A stretch of DNA of 64,000 nt. It comes from Bradyrhizobium sp. Arg816 (lineage in GTDB: Bacteria > Pseudomonadota > Alphaproteobacteria > Rhizobiales > Xanthobacteraceae). The notes below the pieces were generated by a model. It saw only the letters and a list, made by a program, of their open reading frames with translations, had not been told where the DNA came from and did not search any database. This document shows, piece by piece, positions 52,426 to 61,134 of the stretch; the first letter of the stretch is position 1; each line of letters opens with the position of its first letter. The position numbers and the translations under genes were made by a program. Location of the stretch: the NCBI RefSeq assembly GCF_029989365.1, contig NZ_JAPRAQ010000001.1, forward strand, positions 1-64,000. Reading direction: 5' to 3'.

Positions 52426-54978
52426 TCAGTAGCGCGCCGAGATCACCAGATAGGCGGCGCGTCCCGGTGCTTCCAGCACGAAGGGCGCGGCGCTCTGGTA
52501 CAGCGCGTCATAGTAGCGTTTGTCGAAGATGTTGTTCACGAACAGCTTCAACTGCCAGTTCTTGTTGAGCTTGGCTTCGACGAAGGCATCGAACCGCCAG
52601 TAGCTCGGGATCGAGGTGCCCTGGTTCGCCGCGAGGAACGTACCGCCATAAATCTTCGAGCGGTAGACCGCCTGACCGCCCAGCTCCCACACATCCGTCA
52701 ACTGATATTTGCTGAGCAAGCTGAAGGATTGGTGCGCGATGTTGGAGAGGGGCAGGCCCACGTTGGTGGTGTAGAGCGTCGTGTTGGCCGGCGGAATCAG
52801 CGACTTCGTCACTTCCGACTGCATCAGAACGAGACCGCCGAAAATGCTCCATTTGTCGGTGATCTTGCCGCCGACGCCGAGGTCGATACCGCGAATACGA
52901 TAGGCCGCGCCGGCCGTGATACAGGATACGTTCCCCGCCGTAGCAGTATAGGGACATGCCGCAGTCGCAGTTGCAGCAGTGACATTGCGCGATTCTCGCG
53001 CATTTTCCTTTTCGGTCTGGAAGAGCGCAGCCGTCAGCAACAGGTGCCTGTCGAACAGCTCCCACTTCGTCCCAAGCTCGATCGCCTTGTTCTTCTCAGG
53101 ACCGAAGATCTGAGGAGCGGCGCCGTTGAGCACGGGCGCAAGACCACCATACTGAACGCTGGTTCCGTCAAATTCCGCGCCAACCGGGTTCGACGAGGTT
53201 GCGTAGGCCGCGTAAACGCTTCCGTTCGGCAACGGCTTGAGGGTGAGGCCGAGATTGAAATTCGGCATCCCGTAGTCTTGCTGCTGCTGGCCAAAGGCGT
53301 TCAGCGTTCCCCCGTTGACCGAACCCCAGCCGTTCACCTTGACATTATAGTCATCATACCGAACGCCACCATTCAGGATCAGGACGTCGTTGTAGTTGGC
53401 CGTATCCAGCACGTAAACGCTCTTGGTATCGATCGCGATGTTGGTCGGCTTCTGCGTCAAACCTCCGGGAATCCCGAAGGGAAGGTTTGTGTATTGCGGA
53501 CTGAACACGCTCACGCCTGTCAGCGAGTTGCCGGTAAAGCCGCCAGGTAGCGCCTCCGAAGCAAGGCCGGTATAGCTGTTGATAGACGACGTCTCGTGGT
53601 CGTATTCGAACCCGGCAAGCGCAGTGTGTTTGAAGCCTGCGATATCACTGAACTTGTAAGTCGCCTCGGTCTGATTGGCGATGACGTCCGTGACCTGGTA
53701 GCGGCTCTGCGGATTCGCACTGAGGGTGTAGGCCGTAAACGGAGCCCCTGCGGCGAGTGTCGGCGCTTCAGGCAGCGTTCCAATGTAGTTCTGCGTGGAG
53801 TGAGAATCCCTGAACCTGTTGGTGATCAAGAGATCTGGCGTGACGTAAACTTCGGCGTTGAGCGAACCAATGTCCTGGCCGGTCCGGTAGAAGTCTCGGT
53901 TGAGGAAGCCGTACCAATTCTTACGATTAACCCCGAAATCGGTGAACGGGCCGCCGGCGGTCGTTGCCGTGCTCGGCCGATAGTAAGGCACGCCGAAGTC
54001 CGGGAGTCCGGTCAGTTCGGTATGGATGTAGTTGGCAGTGATTTTGACCGCATCCAGAGGCTTCCATACCGTCGCGACGAATGCGCCGTCGCGATTGTCC
54101 GTCACATAGCCTCGCCCAGCGACATTGGCGTCCTGAAACAGTCCGCCCGCGCGCACCGACCAGGTCGGGTTGATCACCTGGTTGACGTCGAGCACCACGC
54201 GCTTGGTCATGTCGGTGCCAAACGTGGTGTCCATGTTGTAGAAGCTCTTCTCGGTCGTCGCCTGCTTGGTGACGATGTTGATCGCGCCGCCGGCCGTACC
54301 GCGACCAGCGAAGGACGAGCCCGGACCACGCAAAATCTCGACCTGTTCGGTAAAGAAATTCTCGCGCACGCTGACGCCCGAGTCGCGCACGCCGTCGATG
54401 AAGACGTCGTTGCGGGCATCGAAGCCGCGAATGAAGAAGCGGTCACCGAAGGCATTGCCGCCCTCACCCGTTCCGAGCGTCACGCCTGCCGTGCTCAGGA
54501 TCGCCTGCTTCAGCGTCGTGGCGTTCTTGTCCTCGAGCACATCCTTTGTAAGCACGGTGATCGATTTTGGCGTGTTGAGGATTGGCTCAGGGAATTTACC
54601 TGACGCTTGCACTCGAGTGGCCATGTAAGGCGCGGCGGGATTTGCGTACGGATCACGATCGGCAGCACCAGGGCTCGGATTGGCGACAGGCGCTTGTGAG
54701 GCCTGCTGCCGCTGCGCCGCGCGCCGCAGGGCGTTGCGCGCACGAATCTGATCGGCGGTGGGCTTCGAAGCGGTCGGACGCGGACGCTGCTGAGGCGCAT
54801 CGACGTTCACGGGGGGCAGATTGGTCTGCTGCGCCTGTGCGCCGGTCGAGACCGTCGCGACCGCGATCAGACTGGCGACCGTGGATACAGTCTTGCCGGT
54901 CGCGGTGTCGAAATTGTTGCCGAAGGATTTCCGATCCGCAACCGAACGCAACGATCGCGGTGTTTTCATCATGCCCAT
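52426..54978 (-). CDS. TonB-dependent siderophore receptor (Fiu-like)
   Basis: The 850-residue outer-membrane receptor has a long signal region (VSTVASLIAVATVSTGAQA), a TonB-box-like LPPVNVDA, and a plug domain with GDRFFIRGFDARNDVFIDGV and VEILRGPGSSFAGRGTAGGA. A 22-strand barrel follows, ending in the aromatic VISARY. It resembles Fiu-type catecholate receptors, which import ferric siderophores. The ATG at 54978 has GGGG upstream; the frame is open to 55101 but the extra residues are not signal-like. It is the first gene of the five-gene iron operon. Confidence 0.88.
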   Translation of the reverse strand: MGMMKTPRSLRSVADRKSFGNNFDTATGKTVSTVASLIAVATVSTGAQAQQTNLPPVNVDAPQQRPRPTASKPTADQIRARNALRRAAQRQQASQAPVANPSPGAADRDPYANPAAPYMATRVQASGKFPEPILNTPKSITVLTKDVLEDKNATTLKQAILSTAGVTLGTGEGGNAFGDRFFIRGFDARNDVFIDGVRDSGVSVRENFFTEQVEILRGPGSSFAGRGTAGGAINIVTKQATTEKSFYNMDTTFGTDMTKRVVLDVNQVINPTWSVRAGGLFQDANVAGRGYVTDNRDGAFVATVWKPLDAVKITANYIHTELTGLPDFGVPYYRPSTATTAGGPFTDFGVNRKNWYGFLNRDFYRTGQDIGSLNAEVYVTPDLLITNRFRDSHSTQNYIGTLPEAPTLAAGAPFTAYTLSANPQSRYQVTDVIANQTEATYKFSDIAGFKHTALAGFEYDHETSSINSYTGLASEALPGGFTGNSLTGVSVFSPQYTNLPFGIPGGLTQKPTNIAIDTKSVYVLDTANYNDVLILNGGVRYDDYNVKVNGWGSVNGGTLNAFGQQQQDYGMPNFNLGLTLKPLPNGSVYAAYATSSNPVGAEFDGTSVQYGGLAPVLNGAAPQIFGPEKNKAIELGTKWELFDRHLLLTAALFQTEKENARESRNVTAATATAACPYTATAGNVSCITAGAAYRIRGIDLGVGGKITDKWSIFGGLVLMQSEVTKSLIPPANTTLYTTNVGLPLSNIAHQSFSLLSKYQLTDVWELGGQAVYRSKIYGGTFLAANQGTSIPSYWRFDAFVEAKLNKNWQLKLFVNNIFDKRYYDALYQSAAPFVLEAPGRAAYLVISARY

Positions 54979-55402
54979 CACACGCCCCACAGTGCTTATG
55001 CTTCCATTGGTCGCGTTGCGGCAACGCGACGCATTGGTGCTATCGAGCGTGGTATTGGGGGTCAACGCGATCTCGGCCACACTCCGTTTGAATCCGACCA
55101 TTTCAAAGCAATTCTAAACTCGGTTGAGTGCGCCGCAGTTTTAAATGGTTCTAAACTTGAACCATTCTAATCTGGACATTGATCGCTGCAATCTCGTCGT
55201 GCCGCATCAACCTTCGAGCTGATGCGCTTCGTCGATGCAGAGACGCGAACGATGGGGCGGTGCTATCGGTCGGAGAAAAGCTGGTCAATGCGATTGATCT
55301 GCCTGCACATTTGAATTCATCCAGATCGGACTCGGTGCAGATTTCAATCTGGAAGCATGGGCGCATGCGAGAGCTGCGCAGGCGCGAGCGGCGGCGCCGC
55401 TC
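54979..55402. other. Intergenic region upstream of the siderophore receptor
   Basis: This 424-bp region has no credible gene. Bases 55105-55170 are AT-rich and contain the Irr-like box and dyad described separately, as well as a second TTCTAAACT at 55112-55120. The part 55190-55400 shows no clear feature beyond scattered shadow frames. Confidence 0.5.
55139..55166. promoter_or_regulatory. Irr/ICE-like iron box with perfect inverted repeat
   Basis: TTTTAAATGGTTCTAAA (55139-55155) matches the recalled Irr-box pattern TTTAGAA-N3-TTCTAAA at 12 of 14 informative positions. AATGGTTC (55144-55151) and GAACCATT (55159-55166) form a perfect 8-bp inverted repeat with a 7-base spacer over it. It is about 160-190 bases upstream of the receptor start, on the right side for its promoter. 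Iron-responsive control of the operon by Irr or a related regulator is likely. Confidence 0.55.
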
Positions 55403-55642
55403 TCAATCGCTGCTCGGCGGCTTCATCAGCGAGAACAATTCGTCGACGGTTTTCTGCGCGACGGCGCGCACGCGATCGGAGTTGTCCATGCCGGCGATGT
55501 TGACGCCGTTGACGACGGCTTTGATCTCGTCGCGAAAGTCGGTGAGGAATCGCAAGGGATCGCGCTGCTCGTTGGCGACGCGTGCGATCAGTCCCGTGAT
55601 CAGAATCTGGCACGCGATCAGCTTGCCGTTCAGTTCGTCCAT
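55403..55642 (-). CDS. Small helical protein, 79 residues
   Basis: The 79-residue protein begins MDELNGKLIACQILITGLIA and continues with DPLRFLTDFRDEIKAVVNGV and VDELFSLMKPPSSD. It is all-helical, with no membrane helix of normal length. GGGAG is six bases before the chosen ATG at 55642; an in-frame ATG 18 codons upstream lacks such a site. Similar short proteins occur in Bradyrhizobium without known function. It lies alone between the iron operon and the RND efflux genes. Confidence 0.7.
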   Translation of the reverse strand: MDELNGKLIACQILITGLIARVANEQRDPLRFLTDFRDEIKAVVNGVNIAGMDNSDRVRAVAQKTVDELFSLMKPPSSD

Positions 55643-56036
55643 CCTGCGCTCCCGTTGTGGCGGGGCCGATATGACCGATACCGATTTTCCTGACAACCGA
55701 AACGCCCTGCACGCGAATTAGAACCGTTCTCACGGGTGTTGATTCCGGCTCACTTCGCAGGGCGGCCGGCGCTGTCTTGCGGCTCTGCGGGCCGCCGACA
55801 CCGGTTCCGAGCATTGCCTAAAGTTTGCGCGCGGATCGTTCGCGCCGGGAAAAATGCAGGACTGCACACCGTAGTGTCACGGAGCTGCCTAGACCGTGCA
55901 AAGCTTTCCAATTGTTTAGGATTCCGAACGGATAGTGCTGTTTACACTGGAACTTGGCGTGTATTATACAAGCGCGCTGGAACCCTATGATTGCTCCACA
56001 ATTCGTAGTTTTGGGCGTACGAACCAACGAGCCGAC
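55643..56036. other. Intergenic region before the RND efflux genes
   Basis: This 394-bp gap holds no gene. A weak promoter-like pair, TTTACA at 55941-55946 and TATTAT at 55962-55967 (15-base spacing), lies about 70 bases before the adaptor start. CACACCGTAGTGTCACGG near 55866-55883 is the only dyad-like sequence. No regulator gene is next to the efflux pair. Confidence 0.35.
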
Positions 56037-57209
56037 ATGAAAAAAACACGGCCGATCCTCTGGATTCTGATCATCGCGGCCGTGGCCTCCGCAGGTTACT
56101 ATGGCTGGCAGAAATTCGGCTCGCCCGAGGCCGGAAAAACCCAGACCGCTCAGAAGGGTCCGCCGCGCGCGCCCGCCATCCCCGTCAGCGTTTCGCCGGT
56201 CCAGAAGTCCGACTTTCCGGTTTATCTGACCGGTCTCGGCACGGTTCAGGGCTTCAATACGGTGCAGGTCCGAAGCCGGGTTGACGGCCAGATCGACAAG
56301 ATCGCCTTCACCGAAGGCCAGATCGTCAAGCAGGACGAGCTTCTGGTCTCGATCGATCCCCGCCCCTATCAAGCCGCGCTCGACCAGGCCAAGGCCAAGA
56401 AGGCGCAGGACGAGGCCAATCTCGCCAACGCCAATCTCGAACTCCAGCGCGCCATGAAGCTCGGCGAATTCGCGACCGCGCAGCGGGTCGACACCCAGCG
56501 CTCGACGGTGGCCCAGCTCAACGCCCAGATCGCGGCCGACGAAGCTGCCATCGCCAACGCCCAGACCCAGCTCGACTACACCCAGATCAAGGCGCCGATC
56601 ACCGGCGTGGCCGGGCTGCGCCTGGTCGACGTTGGCAACATCGTCAACGCCTCCACGCAGACGGGAATCGTGACGATCTCGCAGGTCGAGCCGATCTCGG
56701 TGATCTTCACCGCGCCGGAAGATCAGCTGCCCTATATCAGCGAAGGTCAGAAGGCCGGTGCGCTCAAGGTGATCGCGTTCACCACCGACGGCAAGAAGAC
56801 GCTGGCCGAGGGCAAGCTCGCGGTCATCAACAATCAGGTCGATACGACCAGCGGGACTATTCGGCTCAAGGCGGTGTTCGACAACAAGGAACACACGCTG
56901 TGGCCGGGCCAGTCGGTTTCGACGCGCCTTCTGGTACGCACCCTGAAGGACGCGACCGTGGTTCCGGATGACGCGGTTCAGCATTCGACCAACGGCCTCT
57001 ACGCCTATACCGTCAATCAGGACAACAAGGCGGAAGTGCACAAGATCAAGGTCAGCTACGCCATCGACGGCCGTTCGGTCGTCGACGAAGGCTTGAGCCC
57101 GGGTCAACAGGTGATCACCGGCGGTCAATTCAAGGTCCAGCCCGGAAGCCTCGTCTCGACGGCCGTAGCAAGCTCGGATCCGAGCCAGAACAAGGTACGA
57201 CAGGAATGA
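56037..57209 (+). CDS. RND efflux periplasmic adaptor (MdtA-like)
   Basis: The 390-residue membrane-fusion protein has an N-terminal anchor (ILWILIIAAVASAGYYGWQK), a lipoyl/hairpin region (VQVRSRVDGQIDKIAFTEGQ, then the helical DQAKAKKAQDEANLANANLE), a beta-barrel domain and a C-terminal stretch ending near GGQFKVQPGSLV. It bridges the RND pump encoded next and an outer-membrane channel. The ATG at 56037 is chosen because the anchor follows directly. It overlaps the pump gene by four bases (ATGA). Confidence 0.9.
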   Translation: MKKTRPILWILIIAAVASAGYYGWQKFGSPEAGKTQTAQKGPPRAPAIPVSVSPVQKSDFPVYLTGLGTVQGFNTVQVRSRVDGQIDKIAFTEGQIVKQDELLVSIDPRPYQAALDQAKAKKAQDEANLANANLELQRAMKLGEFATAQRVDTQRSTVAQLNAQIAADEAAIANAQTQLDYTQIKAPITGVAGLRLVDVGNIVNASTQTGIVTISQVEPISVIFTAPEDQLPYISEGQKAGALKVIAFTTDGKKTLAEGKLAVINNQVDTTSGTIRLKAVFDNKEHTLWPGQSVSTRLLVRTLKDATVVPDDAVQHSTNGLYAYTVNQDNKAEVHKIKVSYAIDGRSVVDEGLSPGQQVITGGQFKVQPGSLVSTAVASSDPSQNKVRQE

Positions 57210-60200
57210 CCGAAGGCGGGATTTCGGCACCTTTCATCCGTTATCCCATCGGCACCTCGCTGCTGATGGCCGGCATCCTCTTCGTCGGTCTCGTCGCCTA
57301 TCCCCTGCTGCCGGTCGCACCGCTGCCGCAGGTGGACTTCCCGACCATCCAGATCACGGCCAATTTGCCGGGCGGCAGCCCCGAGACGATGGCCTCGTCG
57401 GTGGCCCAGCCGCTCGAGCGGCAATTCGCCCAGATCCCCGGCATCGCCCAGATGACCTCGACGAGCTATCTGGGCACCGCCTCGATCACCATCCAGTTCG
57501 ACCTCAACCGCAGCATCGACGGCGCCGCCAATGACGTGCAGGGCGCCATCAACGCCGCAAGCGGCCAATTGCCGAAGAACCTGCCCTCGCCGCCAACCTA
57601 CCGCAAGGTCAACCCGGCCGACGCGCCGATCCTGCTGCTCTCGGCGACATCGGAGACGCTGCCGCTGACCACCGTCAGCGACGCCGTCGACGCCCAGCTC
57701 GCCCAGCAGATCAGCCAGCTCTCGGGCGTGGCGCAGGTCTTCATCGGCGGCCAGCAGAAGCCCTCCATCCGCATTCAGATCGACCCGGCGAAACTCGTCG
57801 CCAAGGGCCTGTCGCTGGAGGACGTGCGCAGCCAGATCGCGATCACCACGGTCGACAGCCCCAAGGGCAATATCGACGGGCCGAAGCGCGCCTACACGAT
57901 CTACGCCAACGACCAGCTCACCCAGTCGAAGGACTGGAACGACGTCATCATCGCCTATCGCAATGGCGGTCCGCTTCGAATCCGCGACATCGGCCAGGCG
58001 GTGAGCGGCGCCGAGGACGCCAAGCAGGCAGCCTGGGCCAACGGCAAGCGTGGCGTGTTCCTGGTCGTGTTTAAGCAGCCGGGCGCCAACGTCATCGAGA
58101 CCGTCGACCGGATCAAGGCGACCCTGCCTCGCCTCGTGGCAGCGATCCCGCCCGCGATCAAGATCGAGCTCATCAGCGACCGTACCACGACGATCCGCGC
58201 CGCGGTCGAGGATGTCCAGTTCACGCTGCTCCTGACCATCGCCCTCGTGGTCATGGTCATCTTCGTCTTCCTGCGCAGCTTCTGGGCGACGGTCATTCCC
58301 ACCATCACGGTTCCGCTGGCGCTACTGGGCGCGTGCGCCCTGATGTGGGTGGTCGGTTATTCGCTGGATAATCTGTCGCTGATGGCGCTCACCATCGCGG
58401 TCGGCTTCGTCGTCGACGACGCCATCGTGATGCTCGAGAACATCACGCGCTACATCGAGGAAGGCGAATCGCCGATGGCGGCCGCCTTTAAGGGCTCCAA
58501 GGAAATCGGCTTCACCATCGTCTCGATCAGCATCTCGCTGGTCGCGGTGCTGATCCCGCTGCTGCTGATGGGCGGCATCATCGGACGCCTGTTCCGCGAG
58601 TTCGCCGTCGTGCTGGCGATGACCATCTTCGTCTCGATGTTCGTGTCGCTGACGCTGACGCCGATGATGGCCTCGCGCTTCCTGCGCGCCCATGGCGAGG
58701 TGACCCACGGCAAGTTCTACCAGTGGAGCGAACGCGCCTTCGACGGCATGCTGCGCGGCTACGAGTACGTTCTCGATCATGCCCTGGCCTGGCGCCGCAC
58801 CACGCTCCTGATCTTCTTCGCCACGCTCGGCCTGTCGATCTATTTGTTCATCCTGATCCCGAAGGGCTTCTTCCCGCAGCAGGACGTCGGCCTGATCACG
58901 GCGACCTCGGAAGCGTCCCAGGACATCTCCTTCGCCGAGATGCAGCGCCGCCAGGTCGAGCTCGGCAAGATCGTGATGGAAGATCCCGACGTCGCCACGA
59001 TCGCGATGAACATCGGCGGCAGCGGCCGCGCCGGCAACAACGGCAATTTGTTCATCACGCTGAAACCGCGTAACGAGCGCAACGCGTCGGCCCAGGAGAT
59101 CATTGCCCGACTGCGTCCCAAGCTCGAGAAGGTGTCGGGCGCCCGCCTCTACATGCAGGCGGCCCAGGACGTCCGGCTCGGCGGCCGGCCGACGCGCACG
59201 CAGTTTGAATTCACGCTACAGGATGCCGATCTCACCGAGCTCAACGACTGGGCGCCGAAAATCCTCGCCAAGATGCAGACGCTGCCGCAATTGCGCGACG
59301 TCGCGACCGACCAGCAGACGCAGGGCACCACGGTCCAGCTCAAGATCAACCGCGACACCGCATCGCGCTACGGCATCCAGCCGCAGCTGATCGACGACAC
59401 GCTGTATGACGCCTTCGGACAGCGGCAGGTCACGCAGTATTTCACCCAGCTCAACACCTACAAGGTGATCCTCGAGATCCTGCCGGAGATGCAGGGCAGT
59501 CTCGACAGCCTGAACAAGCTCTACCTGAAATCGCCGCTGACCGGCGAGCAGGTGCCGCTGTCGACCTTTGCGACCTGGTCCACCGATCCGGTCCGCCCGC
59601 TCTCGATCAGCCACCAGGGCCAGTTCCCGGCGATCACGATCAGCTTCAACCTCGCCCAAGGCGTCGCGCTCGGCCAGGCCACCGAGGCCGTGCAGAAGGC
59701 GATGGCCGATCTCGGCGCACCACCGACCCTGAATTCGAGCTTCCAGGGCACCGCGCAGGCGTTCCAGCAGTCGCTCGGCACCGTGCCGCTGCTGATCCTC
59801 GCAGCCCTCGTCGTGGTCTATCTGATCCTCGGCATCCTGTACGAGAGCTACATCCATCCGATCACGATTCTGTCGACCCTGCCCTCGGCCGGCGTCGGCG
59901 CGCTCCTGATCCTGATGGCGGCCGGCTTCGACTTCAGCTTGATCGCGCTGATCGGAATCATTCTCCTGATCGGCATCGTGAAGAAGAACGGCATCATGAT
60001 GGTCGACTTCGCCATCGCGGCCGAGCGCGACGAGCACAAGACGCCGGCGGAATCGATCCGTCAGGCCGCGCTGCTGCGCTTCCGGCCGATCATGATGACG
60101 ACGATGGCCGCCCTGCTCGGCGGCGTGCCGCTGATGCTCGGCCACGGCACCGGCGCCGAGATCCGCCAGCCGCTCGGCTACGCCATGGTCGGCGGCCTGA

Positions 60201-60352
60201 TCGTCAGCCAGGCGCTGACGCTGTTCACCACCCCGGTGGTCTATCTCTATCTCGACGAGCTCAACAACTGGTTCTCGGGCTGGGGCCGTTCGGGTGACGG
60301 CGACGGCCACGAGGTCGCCGAGCACGGCACCGTTAAGCAAGCCGCCGAGTAA
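57206..60352 (+). CDS. RND efflux inner-membrane transporter (MdtB/MdtC-like)
   Basis: The 1048-residue protein has the RND layout: twelve membrane helices and two large periplasmic loops. The start is PFIRYPIGTSLLMAGILFVG. The proton-relay aspartates are in TIAVGFVVDDAIVMLENI, and the relay lysine in IGIVKKNGIMMVDFAI. PTITVPLALLGACALMWVVG is also characteristic. It exports drugs or toxic metabolites using H+ antiport. It is translationally coupled to the adaptor. No outer-membrane channel is in this window. Confidence 0.93.
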   Translation: MTEGGISAPFIRYPIGTSLLMAGILFVGLVAYPLLPVAPLPQVDFPTIQITANLPGGSPETMASSVAQPLERQFAQIPGIAQMTSTSYLGTASITIQFDLNRSIDGAANDVQGAINAASGQLPKNLPSPPTYRKVNPADAPILLLSATSETLPLTTVSDAVDAQLAQQISQLSGVAQVFIGGQQKPSIRIQIDPAKLVAKGLSLEDVRSQIAITTVDSPKGNIDGPKRAYTIYANDQLTQSKDWNDVIIAYRNGGPLRIRDIGQAVSGAEDAKQAAWANGKRGVFLVVFKQPGANVIETVDRIKATLPRLVAAIPPAIKIELISDRTTTIRAAVEDVQFTLLLTIALVVMVIFVFLRSFWATVIPTITVPLALLGACALMWVVGYSLDNLSLMALTIAVGFVVDDAIVMLENITRYIEEGESPMAAAFKGSKEIGFTIVSISISLVAVLIPLLLMGGIIGRLFREFAVVLAMTIFVSMFVSLTLTPMMASRFLRAHGEVTHGKFYQWSERAFDGMLRGYEYVLDHALAWRRTTLLIFFATLGLSIYLFILIPKGFFPQQDVGLITATSEASQDISFAEMQRRQVELGKIVMEDPDVATIAMNIGGSGRAGNNGNLFITLKPRNERNASAQEIIARLRPKLEKVSGARLYMQAAQDVRLGGRPTRTQFEFTLQDADLTELNDWAPKILAKMQTLPQLRDVATDQQTQGTTVQLKINRDTASRYGIQPQLIDDTLYDAFGQRQVTQYFTQLNTYKVILEILPEMQGSLDSLNKLYLKSPLTGEQVPLSTFATWSTDPVRPLSISHQGQFPAITISFNLAQGVALGQATEAVQKAMADLGAPPTLNSSFQGTAQAFQQSLGTVPLLILAALVVVYLILGILYESYIHPITILSTLPSAGVGALLILMAAGFDFSLIALIGIILLIGIVKKNGIMMVDFAIAAERDEHKTPAESIRQAALLRFRPIMMTTMAALLGGVPLMLGHGTGAEIRQPLGYAMVGGLIVSQALTLFTTPVVYLYLDELNNWFSGWGRSGDGDGHEVAEHGTVKQAAE

Positions 60353-60416
60353 ACTTGCGCCGCGGCTCCCGCGACGCTACAGCGAGCCCCTCGGTTCACG
60401 CCAACGCGGTTTCGCC

Positions 60417-60983
60417 ATGTCCATGCAATCCAGACTTGTCGCCCTCGCCGCCGCCCTTCTGCTGTCGACAGCCGGCGCGTCTGCCCAGCAGAGCGCCAAA
60501 AAGAACGCCGCTTCCCCTGCACCGGCCGCACAGCCCGCGCCAGCTCCGACGCAGCCGCAGGCTGACGGTGCACAGCAAGCCGGATGGGTCGTGCGCTGCA
60601 CCAGCGTCAGCCGCGACGCGCCGCTCGAATGCGCGATGGAGCAGAACGCGGTGCTGACCAAGACCGGCCAGACCATCGTCCTGATCAACATCCGCATCGC
60701 GCCGGACACCCGCACGCCGGTGGCGCTGCTGCAATTGCCGCTCGGCCTCAACCTGCCCGTCGGGGCCAAGCTCCAGGTCGACGAGGGCAAGACATTCGAC
60801 CTCCAGATCCAGACCTGCGAGAACCGCGGCTGCTACGCCTCGACGCCGATCGCGGCGGACCTGCTCGCGGCCTTGCGGTCGGGCAAGCAGCTGAAAGTCT
60901 CCTTCCAGAACATGGCCAAGGAGGCGATCGCGATCCCGATGCCGCTGGGCGATTTCGCGGCGGCCTACGACAAGATCAAGTAA
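60417..60983 (+). CDS. Invasion-associated locus B (IalB) family protein
   Basis: The 188-residue protein has a signal peptide (MQSRLVALAAALLLSTAGAS, cleaved before QQSAKK), a Pro/Ala-rich linker, then an IalB domain with WVVRCTSVSRDAPLECAMEQ and LQIQTCENRGCYASTPIAAD, which carries paired cysteines. IalB-family proteins are periplasmic or secreted; their role outside pathogens is unknown. The ATG at 60417 starts the signal peptide; a second ATG is two codons later. It follows the RND pump after 64 bases. Confidence 0.87.
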   Translation: MSMQSRLVALAAALLLSTAGASAQQSAKKNAASPAPAAQPAPAPTQPQADGAQQAGWVVRCTSVSRDAPLECAMEQNAVLTKTGQTIVLINIRIAPDTRTPVALLQLPLGLNLPVGAKLQVDEGKTFDLQIQTCENRGCYASTPIAADLLAALRSGKQLKVSFQNMAKEAIAIPMPLGDFAAAYDKIK

Positions 60984-61025
60984 GGACCGTTCCCGTTTCC
61001 CGTTGGAGTGGACGCTCTCTCACCT

Positions 61026-61106
61026 CGTGATTGCGAGCGTAGCGAAGCAATCCAGCAATCTTTCCGCGGAGGCAGTCTGGATTGCTTCGCTGCGCTCGCA
61101 ATGACG
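61026..61106. repeat. Dispersed palindromic intergenic repeat, family C, copy 2
   Basis: CGTGATTGCGAGCGTAGCGA at the left and CTGCGCTCGCAATGACG at the right are inverted ends, with GAAGCAATCCAG and CTGGATTGCTTC inside. It is similar to the copy at 44327-44412. It lies between the convergent IalB and arylsulfatase genes. Confidence 0.8.
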
Positions 61107-61134
61107 GCGCGGATGCAGCGCCGCCTCTTCCCTC